A model generated the notes under the pieces. The model saw nothing but the letters and a program-made list of their open reading frames with translations, did no database searches and was not told where the DNA came from. The translations under genes were made by a program, and so were the position numbers. Shown in pieces: positions 34,213 through 43,248 of a DNA stretch of 50,769 nucleotides. Origin of the DNA: GCA-2725625 sp964574215 (GTDB lineage Bacteria; Pseudomonadota; Alphaproteobacteria; Rhodospirillales; UBA2165); NCBI GenBank assembly GCA_964574215.1, contig CAZNLR010000039.1:1-50769 (forward strand), in the 5' to 3' direction. Every line of letters starts with the position of its first letter. The stretch's first letter is position 1.

Positions 34213-34644
34213 CTAGGAAAGAGAGTAGGTGTAAGTGATATTCTCGAGAAGGCTTCTGGCGTCAAAGGCGGGTGGAATTTCCAACCACTCTTTGGCGCTA
34301 TCGAGACTAAAAAAATAGAGCCGTTCAACATGGTCTACCGGCAATTTTTCATGGCGCTCGAGGCACTGACGATAGCCATGATCGTTGGTCACCAGATAAG
34401 CGTGCCTTGATCGGCTGAAGCGGTCGTATAGGGCCTTTATTTGAGGGTAGAGGGGGATCAATTGGCTGTAATCGTCCAGGAATACCTCATCTCTCAAATC
34501 AAAAAGAACATTCATGTCGGAACGAAAAAGGTAGTGAGACGTCGCTGCCTTGAGCTGAGATACAAAGTCATCTGCAGGCACTTTGCCAATATGGCGAAAA
34601 AATACGGTATTGGCTGGAGTACTAATTCGACAAAAATATGGCAT
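34213..34644 (-). CDS. Hypothetical protein, possible STAS/SpoIIAA-like fold
   Basis: A 143-residue protein. Alternating beta-alpha pattern (VFFRHIGKVPADDFVSQLKA, then MNVLFDLRDEVFLDDYSQL) resembles SpoIIAA/STAS-like small proteins that bind regulators or lipids, but I cannot confirm this by motif. No signal peptide or membrane segment. It lies alone on the minus strand in an AT-rich area, so base composition differs from neighbours. Start at ATG 34644 is weakly supported. Confidence 0.6.
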   Translation of the reverse strand: MPYFCRISTPANTVFFRHIGKVPADDFVSQLKAATSHYLFRSDMNVLFDLRDEVFLDDYSQLIPLYPQIKALYDRFSRSRHAYLVTNDHGYRQCLERHEKLPVDHVERLYFFSLDSAKEWLEIPPAFDARSLLENITYTYSLS

Positions 34645-34792
34645 TTGAAATTCGATCAGTATGTTATTAATTCAATTATTGGTATTATTTATTTGTAACA
34701 AATACTGGTATTCTATATTTGATGTGATCTTTTAATAATTATAATTCGTAGATATGTCCAGGGAAATGGTGGGCGCATTGCGCGGATCGAAA

Positions 34793-35173
34793 TTACCCGT
34801 TGGGTTCGCCTAAAAGCTGTAAGGCAGACCACGTCATGGCGAGATTTTCGTGTCCCCAGGGATCGAGGACTTCAATGGCTTTAGGGGTTAGCTTGATCAG
34901 TGATTCGTTTTTTCGCCGCTCGATTTCGATCCAGTCGAGTTGTTCCATTTTGTCGAGATGGCGCTTCAATGTGCGCCTGGAGATTCCTAATACATTGGAA
35001 ATACTGCTAATATTCATACCACGCTTGCGCTCATCATCGTAGGCGTCACGGAGATGTATCGCGATTTGGTATCCAAATACGCCAAATTTTGAAAACATTT
35101 TTTCGCGACGCAGAGCGAGACGCAGTTGAAGCCGGCGAAAGCGCCTGCGCTGATCATTATCAAATTTTTGCAT
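34793..35173 (-). CDS. Small winged-helix DNA-binding protein
   Basis: A 126-residue basic protein (opens RRRFRRLQLRLALRREKMF) with a helix-turn-helix-like stretch MNISSISNVLGISRRTLKRHLDKMEQLDWIEIERR and a wing after it. It resembles MarR- or ArsR-like regulators in architecture but lacks the dimerisation helices, so it may be a truncated or minimal regulator. It sits between AT-rich intergenic stretches; its own target is unknown. The ATG at 35173 is the only strong start. Confidence 0.7.
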   Translation of the reverse strand: MQKFDNDQRRRFRRLQLRLALRREKMFSKFGVFGYQIAIHLRDAYDDERKRGMNISSISNVLGISRRTLKRHLDKMEQLDWIEIERRKNESLIKLTPKAIEVLDPWGHENLAMTWSALQLLGEPNG

Positions 35174-35418
35174 GTGATTAAACTACTACTTATTTTTGTT
35201 CTTTGTATATAGTTATTTACAAAAATGAGGAATTAACTAAACCATTCATATTATATATTATCTTTTCTGGCTAAATTTGTCCACATAACAAATTTTAAAA
35301 ATTATTGTTATACGGGTATTTTACCTAGGGGCTTCGGTGGTCACTAAATCAAATATATCGCCGTAACGACTTGATCGATTGCCGATAATGTCCGATTTAG
35401 CTTCTGATCGGAGACGCG

Positions 35419-36000
35419 ATGCCTTCAGACGACAAAAATAAATCCGACCCGCTACCGGAAATTCGCCCTGATTGGGCGGAGAAAGGTGCAGCGCGCGACC
35501 GGCGGACCTTTGATGCGCGGGCCATTTTGGCGGGGGGACTGGACCCGTTTCACCAAATTATGGATTTTATGGAGGATTTGCCGGGGGATGAAGATTTCGC
35601 GGTCGAAGCGTCTTTCAATCCCCAGCCTCTGCGCCGGTTGCTCGCCGCCAGGGGTTACGCCAGTTATGGCGAGCAATTGGAAGCCGATTATTGGCGTATA
35701 TTGTTTCATCCGGAAACCGTCGTCGATAATGACAGCGCCGAGGCAGAAGCCGCGCCGCGCACCTGGAACGAGGAAAAAACGCTTCATGTCGATCTGCGTC
35801 GTATGGAGCCGCCCGGTCCCCTGGTTTTTATTCTTGGTTTGCTCGACCGGCCCGGAATGGGTAAAGAGGTGGTCGTTCACCTTGATCAGGACCCGATTTA
35901 TTTATATCCGGAGCTGAACGAACGCAGTTGGGATTGGGAGCGGTTGGAAAGCGACGAAACCGAATTTCGCCTCCGCCTATTCCGCCCGGTTGAGGAATAG
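35419..36000 (+). CDS. DUF2249 domain protein
   Basis: A 193-residue protein. The N-terminal half has RDRRTFDARAILAGGLDPFHQIM and DFAVEASFNPQPLRRLL, and the C-terminal half has KTLHVDLRRMEPPGPLVFIL; these two segments look like two related DUF2249 units. DUF2249 proteins often stand beside hemerythrin and nitric-oxide-linked genes. It lies 35 bases before the NnrS-like gene, which is followed by a hemerythrin. The function is unknown; a small redox or ligand-binding role is inferred from context. Confidence 0.78.
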   Translation: MPSDDKNKSDPLPEIRPDWAEKGAARDRRTFDARAILAGGLDPFHQIMDFMEDLPGDEDFAVEASFNPQPLRRLLAARGYASYGEQLEADYWRILFHPETVVDNDSAEAEAAPRTWNEEKTLHVDLRRMEPPGPLVFILGLLDRPGMGKEVVVHLDQDPIYLYPELNERSWDWERLESDETEFRLRLFRPVEE

Positions 36001-36034
36001 CCCCAAATAGAATTGCAGACGGAGTTAATCTGAA

Positions 36035-37354
36035 ATGGTCCAGGACGTTAATCCCGGTACTATTCTTATGGGCGCCCAATTGCGCCTGCTGCCGCCTTCC
36101 CTGCCGTTCCGGTTTTTTCTGGCGGCATTGATCTTTCAATTCTTTTTCTGGGTCTCGGTGGGTTTTTCCTATCAAGACGTGGCGGGATTTGAAGGGGGGC
36201 CGGGCCGGGTGCTCTCCGCTATCCACGTCCTCACACTGGGCGTATTTGCCATGACCATCATGGGGGCGGCGTCACAGTTGACGCCGGTAGCAACTGGGCT
36301 CGCCCATCGTTTCTTGTGGCCCACCCAAGTTGCCTGGTGGCTGTTTCTGCCTGGGATATTGATGTTTTTCACCGGTCTCAATATTGCCGAGCAATGGACC
36401 ATGCATTTGGGCGGTGCGCTGGCCGGGGTGGCATTATTGATTTTCGGCTTTTCACTGGCCGATCTGCTGCGCCGCGCAAAAGTCCTGAAAATACCCGTTC
36501 GGTTTGCCTGGTTGTCCATGGCATCGCTGCTGGTGCTGGTGTTATTGGCGTTGGCTCTGCTGGAGGATTTCGTTCACGGCTTTCTGCCGGATCATCAGGC
36601 CATCGCCGTCAGCCACTTGATTTTGGCAGTGTTCGGATTTATGGGCCTGCTGCTGATGGGGTTCAGCAATATATTGGTGCCCATGTTCGCGCTGTCAAAA
36701 AGCCCGCCCGCCCGCAATCAGCAATTTGCCTTGTGGCTCGCGCCGACAGGATTGGTGTTGGCGGTGCTTGGCGTTTTGGTCGGTATCGAAGAACTCATCG
36801 TCATTGCCGTTATCGCCGGGTTAATTGCTGTCGTGCTCCATGTTCAAGGTATGTTGTGGTGCCTTAAGACCGGCATGCGCAAAAATCTGGGCCTTTCGTT
36901 TGCCATGGTGAAAGCCGGCTGGATCATGCTGATTGTCAGCCTGGTTGCCGGTGGTCTTTTGGCCTTCGACAAATTTGGTGAGCAGGGGCCGGCTTTGTTT
37001 GGCGCGATTGTACTGGTGGGCTGGCTGATGACCTTCCTGTTGGGCATTTTGCAGCGGATCGTTCCTTTCCTGGCGGCCATGAACATGTCGAAAAAGACCA
37101 AAAAGCCGCCGCGGCTATCCCAATTGGGAGATGAAACCACCCTGAAGGTCCATGCTGTTTGTCACGGCTTGGCCTTTGTGTTAGTCACCGGCGGCATTGC
37201 ATCTGATCAGTCCCTGCCTATCTTAGTAGGCGCTGGGATTGGCGCCGTCGGCGCTTTGTTTTTCGCCTGGTACGTTGTTTCTGTGGCGCGCAGTTTCCTG
37301 GCCTATCATCACGAAGCGGACGAAGAAGCCACGGCGCCGGCGTTGGATAGCTGA
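36035..37354 (+). CDS. Multi-span membrane protein, NnrS / heme-copper-oxidase-subunit-I-like
   Basis: A 439-residue protein with about twelve hydrophobic spans. Intramembrane histidines are placed as in NnrS and related heme-copper-like proteins: His64 (SAIHVLTLGVF), His91 (LAHRF), His124 (MHLGG), His181, His187 and His194. NnrS binds heme and copper and relieves nitric oxide stress; whether this protein does so is inferred from the histidines and from its DUF2249 and hemerythrin neighbours. I cannot exclude a quinol- or cytochrome-oxidase-like orphan. Start ATG 36035. Confidence 0.65.
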   Translation: MVQDVNPGTILMGAQLRLLPPSLPFRFFLAALIFQFFFWVSVGFSYQDVAGFEGGPGRVLSAIHVLTLGVFAMTIMGAASQLTPVATGLAHRFLWPTQVAWWLFLPGILMFFTGLNIAEQWTMHLGGALAGVALLIFGFSLADLLRRAKVLKIPVRFAWLSMASLLVLVLLALALLEDFVHGFLPDHQAIAVSHLILAVFGFMGLLLMGFSNILVPMFALSKSPPARNQQFALWLAPTGLVLAVLGVLVGIEELIVIAVIAGLIAVVLHVQGMLWCLKTGMRKNLGLSFAMVKAGWIMLIVSLVAGGLLAFDKFGEQGPALFGAIVLVGWLMTFLLGILQRIVPFLAAMNMSKKTKKPPRLSQLGDETTLKVHAVCHGLAFVLVTGGIASDQSLPILVGAGIGAVGALFFAWYVVSVARSFLAYHHEADEEATAPALDS

Positions 37355-37384
37355 GCTGAATTACTCACATCATTAGGAATTATC

Positions 37385-37888
37385 ATGCACGATTTTGAAC
37401 TCGAACTTTGCAAATCGCTCCACGAAGACCACATGACCACCTTGCAACTGCTGGAAAGGCTGGAAACGGCTTTGGGCCCGAAACACAATAGTGTGCCCGA
37501 TGCAACCGGCGGCGACTTCCGCAATTTACTGACCGATCTGGTCACCGTCATGGAGGCCGAAGTGAAAGGCCACTACGCCTTTGAAGAGGAGAATTTGTTT
37601 CCCCGCTTCGCCGCCGAAGTCAATCCGGCCATCACCGAAATGCTGCAAGGCGAGCACGAAGTCATTCGCCCCATCGCCACTCAAATTACGGAATTGGCCC
37701 GAGCCGCATTGAAAGAAGGCTTTACCGCCGATAGTTGGGAGGAATTTCGTAACGCCGGTATGGAACTGGTCGAACGGGAAGTCTTTCACGTCCAAAAAGA
37801 AGAGATGGGCTTTCTGCCGGCGCTCGATGAAATCCTCGATGAGGATGAGGACCGCGAGCTCAACATGGCGTATCTGTCGGCGAAATAG
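37385..37888 (+). CDS. Hemerythrin domain protein
   Basis: A 167-residue four-helix protein of the hemerythrin HHE family. Candidate iron ligands are in CKSLHEDHMTTL (His13, His16), KGHYAFEEENLFP, QGEHEVIRP and EVFHVQKEEMGFLP. Such proteins bind O2 or NO at a di-iron site. It follows the NnrS-like gene by 30 bases, in the same direction, which supports a shared role in oxygen or NO handling. Confidence 0.9.
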   Translation: MHDFELELCKSLHEDHMTTLQLLERLETALGPKHNSVPDATGGDFRNLLTDLVTVMEAEVKGHYAFEEENLFPRFAAEVNPAITEMLQGEHEVIRPIATQITELARAALKEGFTADSWEEFRNAGMELVEREVFHVQKEEMGFLPALDEILDEDEDRELNMAYLSAK

Positions 37889-37902
37889 AACGAGGTGCCG
37901 GA

Positions 37903-38970
37903 TTGTCCAGTCCCAAGGTATTTATCTACACCCCGGTCGATCAGACCGGCGACTCGCACGACCGGTTGACGGCGGCCGGGATCGACCTCAAGCTCGGAGA
38001 TATCGTATGGAGCAAGCTAGAGGGCAATCTGGATATCGGCGGCCAAATCGATCCCGGTACGGCGGCGCTCATGGGAGTGGCCGCCATGCGCATCCCCATC
38101 ACCAGCGAAATCATGCAGATCTCGAAAGAACTGCGCATTGTCGCCAAATACACGGTCGGCACCGATGATGTTGATGTGGAGGCGGCTACCGATATGGGCA
38201 TACTGGTGACCCATTGTCCCACCGAAGCCAACTGGTCAGGCGTCGCCGAAGGAGCCATGGCCATGATGCTGGCGCTGTTGAAAAAGGTGCGGGAGCGTGA
38301 CCGCTTCGTCAAAGAGGGCGGCTGGCGCGATCCCGGCCTTCAAGGCCAGTATCTGGGAAAACGCCAAGACGGCTATGAAGGTCTGACCATCGGCATTATC
38401 GGGCTCGGCCGCATCGGCTCACGGCTGGCCGATCTGCTGGCCCCGTGGCGGGTGCGGCTGATCGCCTGCGATCCCTACAAAGGGGACGAGCAGTTTATTC
38501 ATCACAATGTCGAACGGGTCGACATGGATACCGTGCTGACCGAGTCGGACGTGGTGACCCTCCACACCAACCTGACGGCGGAAACCAGGGGAATGATCGG
38601 CGCCGACCAACTCAGCAAGATGAAAAGGACCGCTGTCCTTTTGAATACGTCCCGAGGGCCGGTGGTAAACGGCGATGCGCTCTTCGAAGCCCTGGACCAG
38701 GAAAAAATCGCTGGTGCCGCCATCGACGTTTTCGAGGAAGAGCCTGTGCCGGCTCAATCGCCTTTGCTCGGTCTCGGGGACAAAATTCTGGTGTCGCCTC
38801 ACGTCGTTACTTTTAATGTGGGCGCCGGTCTGACGACGGCCATCCCGTGGGCAACCGATCACGTTTTGGCAGCCCTCCGCGGCGAAGTGCCGGAACATGT
38901 CTACAATCCGGACGTTATCGGCAAATGGCTCGACCGGTTCGGTGAGCGGAATCTTCTGAATTCCGATTGA
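37903..38970 (+). CDS. D-2-hydroxyacid dehydrogenase family protein
   Basis: A 355-residue NAD-dependent oxidoreductase. The Rossmann motif is GLTIGIIGLGRIGSRLADLL; catalytic Arg is in NTSRGPVVNGDALFEAL, Glu in the DVFEEEP region, and His in VSPHVV. It resembles phosphoglycerate dehydrogenase-like enzymes acting on 2-hydroxy acids. The start is a TTG at 37903, preceded by GAGGTG, only 14 bases after the hemerythrin stop. It may belong to that operon or to the dehalogenase-like gene downstream. Confidence 0.88.
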   Translation: MSSPKVFIYTPVDQTGDSHDRLTAAGIDLKLGDIVWSKLEGNLDIGGQIDPGTAALMGVAAMRIPITSEIMQISKELRIVAKYTVGTDDVDVEAATDMGILVTHCPTEANWSGVAEGAMAMMLALLKKVRERDRFVKEGGWRDPGLQGQYLGKRQDGYEGLTIGIIGLGRIGSRLADLLAPWRVRLIACDPYKGDEQFIHHNVERVDMDTVLTESDVVTLHTNLTAETRGMIGADQLSKMKRTAVLLNTSRGPVVNGDALFEALDQEKIAGAAIDVFEEEPVPAQSPLLGLGDKILVSPHVVTFNVGAGLTTAIPWATDHVLAALRGEVPEHVYNPDVIGKWLDRFGERNLLNSD

Positions 38971-39031
38971 CCTAAGCCTGGTTTTGACCGGAAAATAGGC
39001 GTGGGGGAGCAATGCCAAGGTAAGGAGTCCA

Positions 39032-40381
39032 ATGAATCTTTTAAACCGATCCGACCGGCCCATGCATCTGGGGCCCTATCCTCTTGAAAAAATCAAACGG
39101 GTGGACCAGCCGACCACGCTGATTATCGAGGACGAGATTCAGCGGGTTCCCAAGCGCGCCGACGGTTTCGAACGCGCCCGTATAGGGGATTTCGGCGACC
39201 GCCAGAAGTCGGCCCGTGAACGGTCGGGCGGCGCCCGCGCCATGGGCAATACCAAGCCGGCCCCCTTGAACGGCGCCATCCGGGATACGCTCCTGCAACT
39301 GGCGAACCACCAGGACGGTGAGGCCGCAACGGAAAAAGCGCCCATTCCCGACGATCCGGAAATCCGCGCTCAGAACATCAAATCGTTGTGTTATTTTCTT
39401 AAAGCCGATCAAGTGGGTATATGCGAGGCCAAGCCCTATTCGTGGTATTCCCACCAAAAAGACGGCACACCGGTCGAGCCCTACCACAAATACGCCATCG
39501 TCATGCTGATCGATCATGGATATGGCAATGCCGAAGGTACCGGCGGCGACGATTGGGCGCCTGGGCCCATGTTTTCCTACATGCGGGGTGTGGAAATCTG
39601 TAACATTGTCGCTTCTTACATCCGCAGTCTCGGATTTTCGGCCCGCGCCCATTCCTCGGTCGACAGCGATGTCATGCACGTGCCGTTGGTTCTTGAGGCC
39701 GGGTTGGGCGAGATGAGCCGCATCGGCGAATTGGTGCTCAATCCGTTTCTGGGGCCGCGTTTCAAGAGCGCCGTAATTACCACCGATATGGAACTGGCCG
39801 TCGACAAGCCGATCGATTTCGGGCTCCAGGATTTCTGTGGAAAATGCCAGAAATGTGCCCGCGAATGTCCCGTCGGCGCGATCCCTTACGGTCCCAAGGT
39901 TATGTATAACGGCTACGAGACCTGGAAACAGGATGTTGCCAACTGCACCAGTTACCGGGTGACCAATTCGAAGGGCCACGGGTGCGGTCGATGTTTGGTG
40001 GTGTGTCCGTGGAACAAAGGGGACCAATTGAGCCATCGTTTGGCCCGTTGGGCGGCCATCCATCTGCCATGGTCGCGGCGTCTTTTGATCATGCTGGATG
40101 ATTGGCTGGGATTCGGCAACCGCAATCCGATCAAGAAATGGTGGTTCGACCTGACCATCGAGGACGGCAAAGTGGTGGCGCCGAAAAACACCAGCCAGCG
40201 TGATATCAGTCCGAATAAAAAGAAACCGGCCAATCACCGAGTGGCTCACTATACGCCTGATATGTTGCCGACGGCAGACACGGAAGGTGTGTGGCCTTAT
40301 GACCGCGTGGCCGGTTTCGAGGCGGCAGAAAATATGGAGACGCCGGATGCAGCCCGGCGGCGGGTGGAGAAAACGTCTTAG
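39032..40381 (+). CDS. Reductive dehalogenase-like iron-sulfur protein (cytoplasmic)
   Basis: A 449-residue protein of the RdhA/QueG-related corrinoid iron-sulfur group. The double ferredoxin motif is CX2CX2CX3CP (Cys269, 272, 275, 279) and CX12CX2CX3CPW (Cys305, 318, 321, 325). Unlike respiratory RdhA it has no Tat signal and no small membrane anchor gene beside it, like the aerobic or cytosolic RdhA-type proteins of marine proteobacteria. Substrate is unknown and no corrinoid-synthesis gene is in the window. A GGAG box lies six bases before the ATG (AAGGAGTCCA). The IorA-type gene starts 89 bases after the stop. Confidence 0.75.
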   Translation: MNLLNRSDRPMHLGPYPLEKIKRVDQPTTLIIEDEIQRVPKRADGFERARIGDFGDRQKSARERSGGARAMGNTKPAPLNGAIRDTLLQLANHQDGEAATEKAPIPDDPEIRAQNIKSLCYFLKADQVGICEAKPYSWYSHQKDGTPVEPYHKYAIVMLIDHGYGNAEGTGGDDWAPGPMFSYMRGVEICNIVASYIRSLGFSARAHSSVDSDVMHVPLVLEAGLGEMSRIGELVLNPFLGPRFKSAVITTDMELAVDKPIDFGLQDFCGKCQKCARECPVGAIPYGPKVMYNGYETWKQDVANCTSYRVTNSKGHGCGRCLVVCPWNKGDQLSHRLARWAAIHLPWSRRLLIMLDDWLGFGNRNPIKKWWFDLTIEDGKVVAPKNTSQRDISPNKKKPANHRVAHYTPDMLPTADTEGVWPYDRVAGFEAAENMETPDAARRRVEKTS

Positions 40382-40470
40382 ACGCTTACCACTTTTGGCA
40401 TTTTGGCGCGATTATCAAAGCGATTTCTTTCGACATCTTATACATTGGGTAAATGTCAAAGGAGATCACA

Positions 40471-40950
40471 ATGAAAATAGAGATAAACGGTAAGTCCTAT
40501 CCAATACCCGAAACGCTGCAAGTCGTTTCGCTGCTGGATTTCATTCGCGATATTGTCGGTTTGAAGGGCACCAAATATGGGTGCGGCAAAGGGCTGTGCG
40601 GTGCCTGTACGGTTCATATGGACGGCGAAGCGACGCTTTCCTGCCAGGAAACGGTTGGGGAAGTCGCCGGCCGCCGAATCATTACCATAGAAGGCCTTGC
40701 AGAAACGGCTGGCCCGGATCAACTCCATCCGGTTCAATTAGCCTGGATCGCCGAGGCTGTACCCCAGTGCGGCTACTGTCAGCCCGGCCAGATTATGACA
40801 GCCGCGGCTTTTCTCAAAGACAACCCGAGTCCGTCCGACGAGGATATCCGGGAGGCGATGAACGGCAATTTGTGCCGTTGCGGCACTTATCCCCGCATCC
40901 ATCGGGCCGTCCGTCGCGCTGCCGGGGAGATTAATCATGAAGTTCGCTGA
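40471..40950 (+). CDS. iorA: [2Fe-2S] subunit of a molybdenum hydroxylase (IorA-like)
   Basis: A 159-residue two-domain ferredoxin subunit. Plant-type cluster ligands are Cys38, Cys43, Cys46 (YGCGKGLCGAC) and Cys58; the second cluster is held by QCGYCQPGQ and NLCRCGTYPR. It would pass electrons from the molybdenum subunit. I chose the ATG at 40471 (GGAG six bases upstream) over the nearby 40453. The next gene overlaps by 14 bases. It is an IorA/QorS type; it could also serve the HcrA-like enzyme 8 kb away, but the adjacent IorB-like gene is the likely partner. Confidence 0.9.
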   Translation: MKIEINGKSYPIPETLQVVSLLDFIRDIVGLKGTKYGCGKGLCGACTVHMDGEATLSCQETVGEVAGRRIITIEGLAETAGPDQLHPVQLAWIAEAVPQCGYCQPGQIMTAAAFLKDNPSPSDEDIREAMNGNLCRCGTYPRIHRAVRRAAGEINHEVR

Positions 40951-43150
40951 GCCTCTTGTCCTGAACCGTCGGCAGTTCCTGATCACCAGCGGCTGGATGG
41001 CGGCCGGGCTTACCGTGCTCACTTCCTGCGGTCCGTTTTCATCGCTGTTGCCGGCGCTGCCATCGACCAGCGATCCGGAAAAAGCCGACGGGCTGGCCTG
41101 GATCCAAATCATGCCCGATGGACGGGTGCGGTTTTTCTGCCCCCGCATGGAGATGGGGCAGGGGGCGTCCATGGGCCTAGCTCAAGTCGTGGCCGAAGAA
41201 CTCAATATCGACCAAGACGATATCGAATGCGTTCGTCCAACCACGCAAAACACGCCGCCTTTCAAGATGACCGTGGGCAGCGAAAGCATTTCCGGCTTTT
41301 TCGAACCCGTCTCTTGGGCTGCCGCCGCCATCCGGGAGGAAATGCGCCGCCTTGCGTCGGAAAAATCCGGGGTGCAGGTAAAGGAAATTAGGGATGCGCA
41401 GGGAGGCTTTTTGCTACCGGGCGGCAAACGGCAGAATTATGCCGATCTGGTGGAAGGTCGGCCGGTTATCCTCGATCAAGATAACGCGGTGGATACCTTT
41501 AATATATCGGCGCGTCATACAGCCACCGCAATGGGCCGCTATCGGGCTATTGGGCAGAATTGGCGTCATCACGATCTGGTGGCTATGGTTACCGGGCAAC
41601 CTCTTTACGCCCGAGATGTGTCTCTGCCGGGAATGCTCTACGGGGCGGTCGTGCGCCCGCCGGTTCTGGGCGGTAAGATAAAAAGCATAGCCTCTGCAGC
41701 GGCAAAAAAAATGCCGGGGGTAAAGGCGGTGGTCGTAAATCGGGAAGAGGAATTCGCCGGCATTGTGGTTCAGAGGCCTGAACAGTTGCAAGCCGCCGTG
41801 GACGCCTTGGAGGTAACATGGGAAGACGCCGTTAGCTTAGATCAAGCAAGTCTGGACGAGACACTGAATGTGGATGCGGCCAGGCAATCGAACGACTTCG
41901 AACATATATTGGCAGAGGACGGAAAAGCGCCGGCAACATCTCGCCAGCGGATCACGGCCCGCTATGAAACGCCTTTTGCTACCCATGGGGCCATGGAACC
42001 GCGCGCTGCTGTCGCGTCAGTCAGTGAGGAGCGGGCGGAAGTCTGGTGCGGTAGTCAGGATCCCTTCTTCGTCCAGCTCCGGGTGGCAAAGCTGATCGGC
42101 AGGCCGGCCGAGGACGTCACTGTCCACACCCACCGCATGGGGGGCGCTTTCGGCGGGCGGGTCTGGTGTCGGGCAGCAGAAGAAGCGGCGATGCTTTCAC
42201 AGGCAACGGGTAAACCGGTCCGCGTGCAGTGGAGCCGGGAGACCGAGTTTGCCCACAACTATTTTCAGCCCCGCTTTTCCCATCATATCGAGGCCAGCGT
42301 CGACAGCAGTGGCCTGATTAACCAATGGGAGCATGACTTTGTCTCTTCGCCCATCATCACAGGATTGGTGCCCGAAAACATCAGCGGCATCGTCGATACC
42401 TTCGTGGCTGATGCCGGTACCGCCCGAGGCGCCGTGCCACCTTACGAATTTGGGTACCATCGTATCCGCTATTCGGATTTGCGAACGGCGGTGCCGGTGG
42501 GAGCCTGGCGTGGTCTCGGCGTTGCGCCCAATGTTTTCGCCGTGGAAAGCATGATGGATGAACTGGCCCATGTCGCGGGAATCGATCCTCTGGCCCTCCG
42601 CCTGAAGAATCTCGGTCAGGACCAAGCCCGGCTGGTAAATGTGCTGAAAAAGGTGGCGGCTCTGTCCGAATGGGGAGCGCCGACAGCGCCCGGTGTGGGA
42701 AAGGGTATCGCCTGCGCGGTATATAAAGATGAAACCTATGTGGCCACGGTCGCTGAAATCATACTGGACGAAGAGGCCCAAGAAGTACGCGTGAACAAAA
42801 TCTGGTGCGTCCAGGATTGCGGTCTGATGATCAACCCCGACCAGGTGGATCATCAGGTTGTCGGCAATATCGTCTGGGGCTGCAGTATGGCTTTCAAGGA
42901 ACGTATCTCCTTTGCCAATGGTAGAGCGGAGCAGCGCAATTTTGACGAATACGAGATTCTGCGTCACGATGAAACGCCGGCCATCGTCGTGGAACTGGTC
43001 AAGTCAGGCGCGCCGCCCAGCGCTGTCGGAGAATCCGCCCTGGCGCCCACCGCGCCGGCCATCGTCAACGCCATTTTCGCTGCCGCGAAGGTGCGGATAC
43101 GGCAACTGCCCATCCAGGTTGATGATGTATTTGCCAACAAGACGGGCTGA
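40937..43150 (+). CDS. iorB: Molybdenum hydroxylase large subunit (IorB-like), Tat-exported
   Basis: A 737-residue protein. The N terminus carries a twin-arginine signal (NRRQFLITSGWMAAGL) and a lipobox-like TSC, so it is exported folded with its partner. Molybdopterin-binding landmarks are RMEMGQGASMGLAQVV and RGLGVAPNVFAVESMMDEL; the catalytic glutamate is Glu699 in VGESALAP. Two-subunit periplasmic hydroxylases of this type include isoquinoline 1-oxidoreductase and nicotinate-type enzymes; no flavin subunit is needed. A cytochrome c acceptor gene is not seen. It overlaps iorA by 14 bases; an AraC regulator follows. Confidence 0.88.
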   Translation: MKFAEPLVLNRRQFLITSGWMAAGLTVLTSCGPFSSLLPALPSTSDPEKADGLAWIQIMPDGRVRFFCPRMEMGQGASMGLAQVVAEELNIDQDDIECVRPTTQNTPPFKMTVGSESISGFFEPVSWAAAAIREEMRRLASEKSGVQVKEIRDAQGGFLLPGGKRQNYADLVEGRPVILDQDNAVDTFNISARHTATAMGRYRAIGQNWRHHDLVAMVTGQPLYARDVSLPGMLYGAVVRPPVLGGKIKSIASAAAKKMPGVKAVVVNREEEFAGIVVQRPEQLQAAVDALEVTWEDAVSLDQASLDETLNVDAARQSNDFEHILAEDGKAPATSRQRITARYETPFATHGAMEPRAAVASVSEERAEVWCGSQDPFFVQLRVAKLIGRPAEDVTVHTHRMGGAFGGRVWCRAAEEAAMLSQATGKPVRVQWSRETEFAHNYFQPRFSHHIEASVDSSGLINQWEHDFVSSPIITGLVPENISGIVDTFVADAGTARGAVPPYEFGYHRIRYSDLRTAVPVGAWRGLGVAPNVFAVESMMDELAHVAGIDPLALRLKNLGQDQARLVNVLKKVAALSEWGAPTAPGVGKGIACAVYKDETYVATVAEIILDEEAQEVRVNKIWCVQDCGLMINPDQVDHQVVGNIVWGCSMAFKERISFANGRAEQRNFDEYEILRHDETPAIVVELVKSGAPPSAVGESALAPTAPAIVNAIFAAAKVRIRQLPIQVDDVFANKTG

Positions 43151-43248
43151 GAGGAGACGGCGCCATCCGAAACTTCGCCAAGGCCAGTCTGTTCGAACTC
43201 ATTCTCCGTCAGGTTGAACGGGCGCATCCCGACCTCATCAAATTTCAG

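Noticed and set aside
39041..40249. A 402-residue open frame antisense to the dehalogenase-like gene
   Set aside because: No recognisable motif, and the plus strand has a complete, motif-rich gene with a good ribosome binding site.
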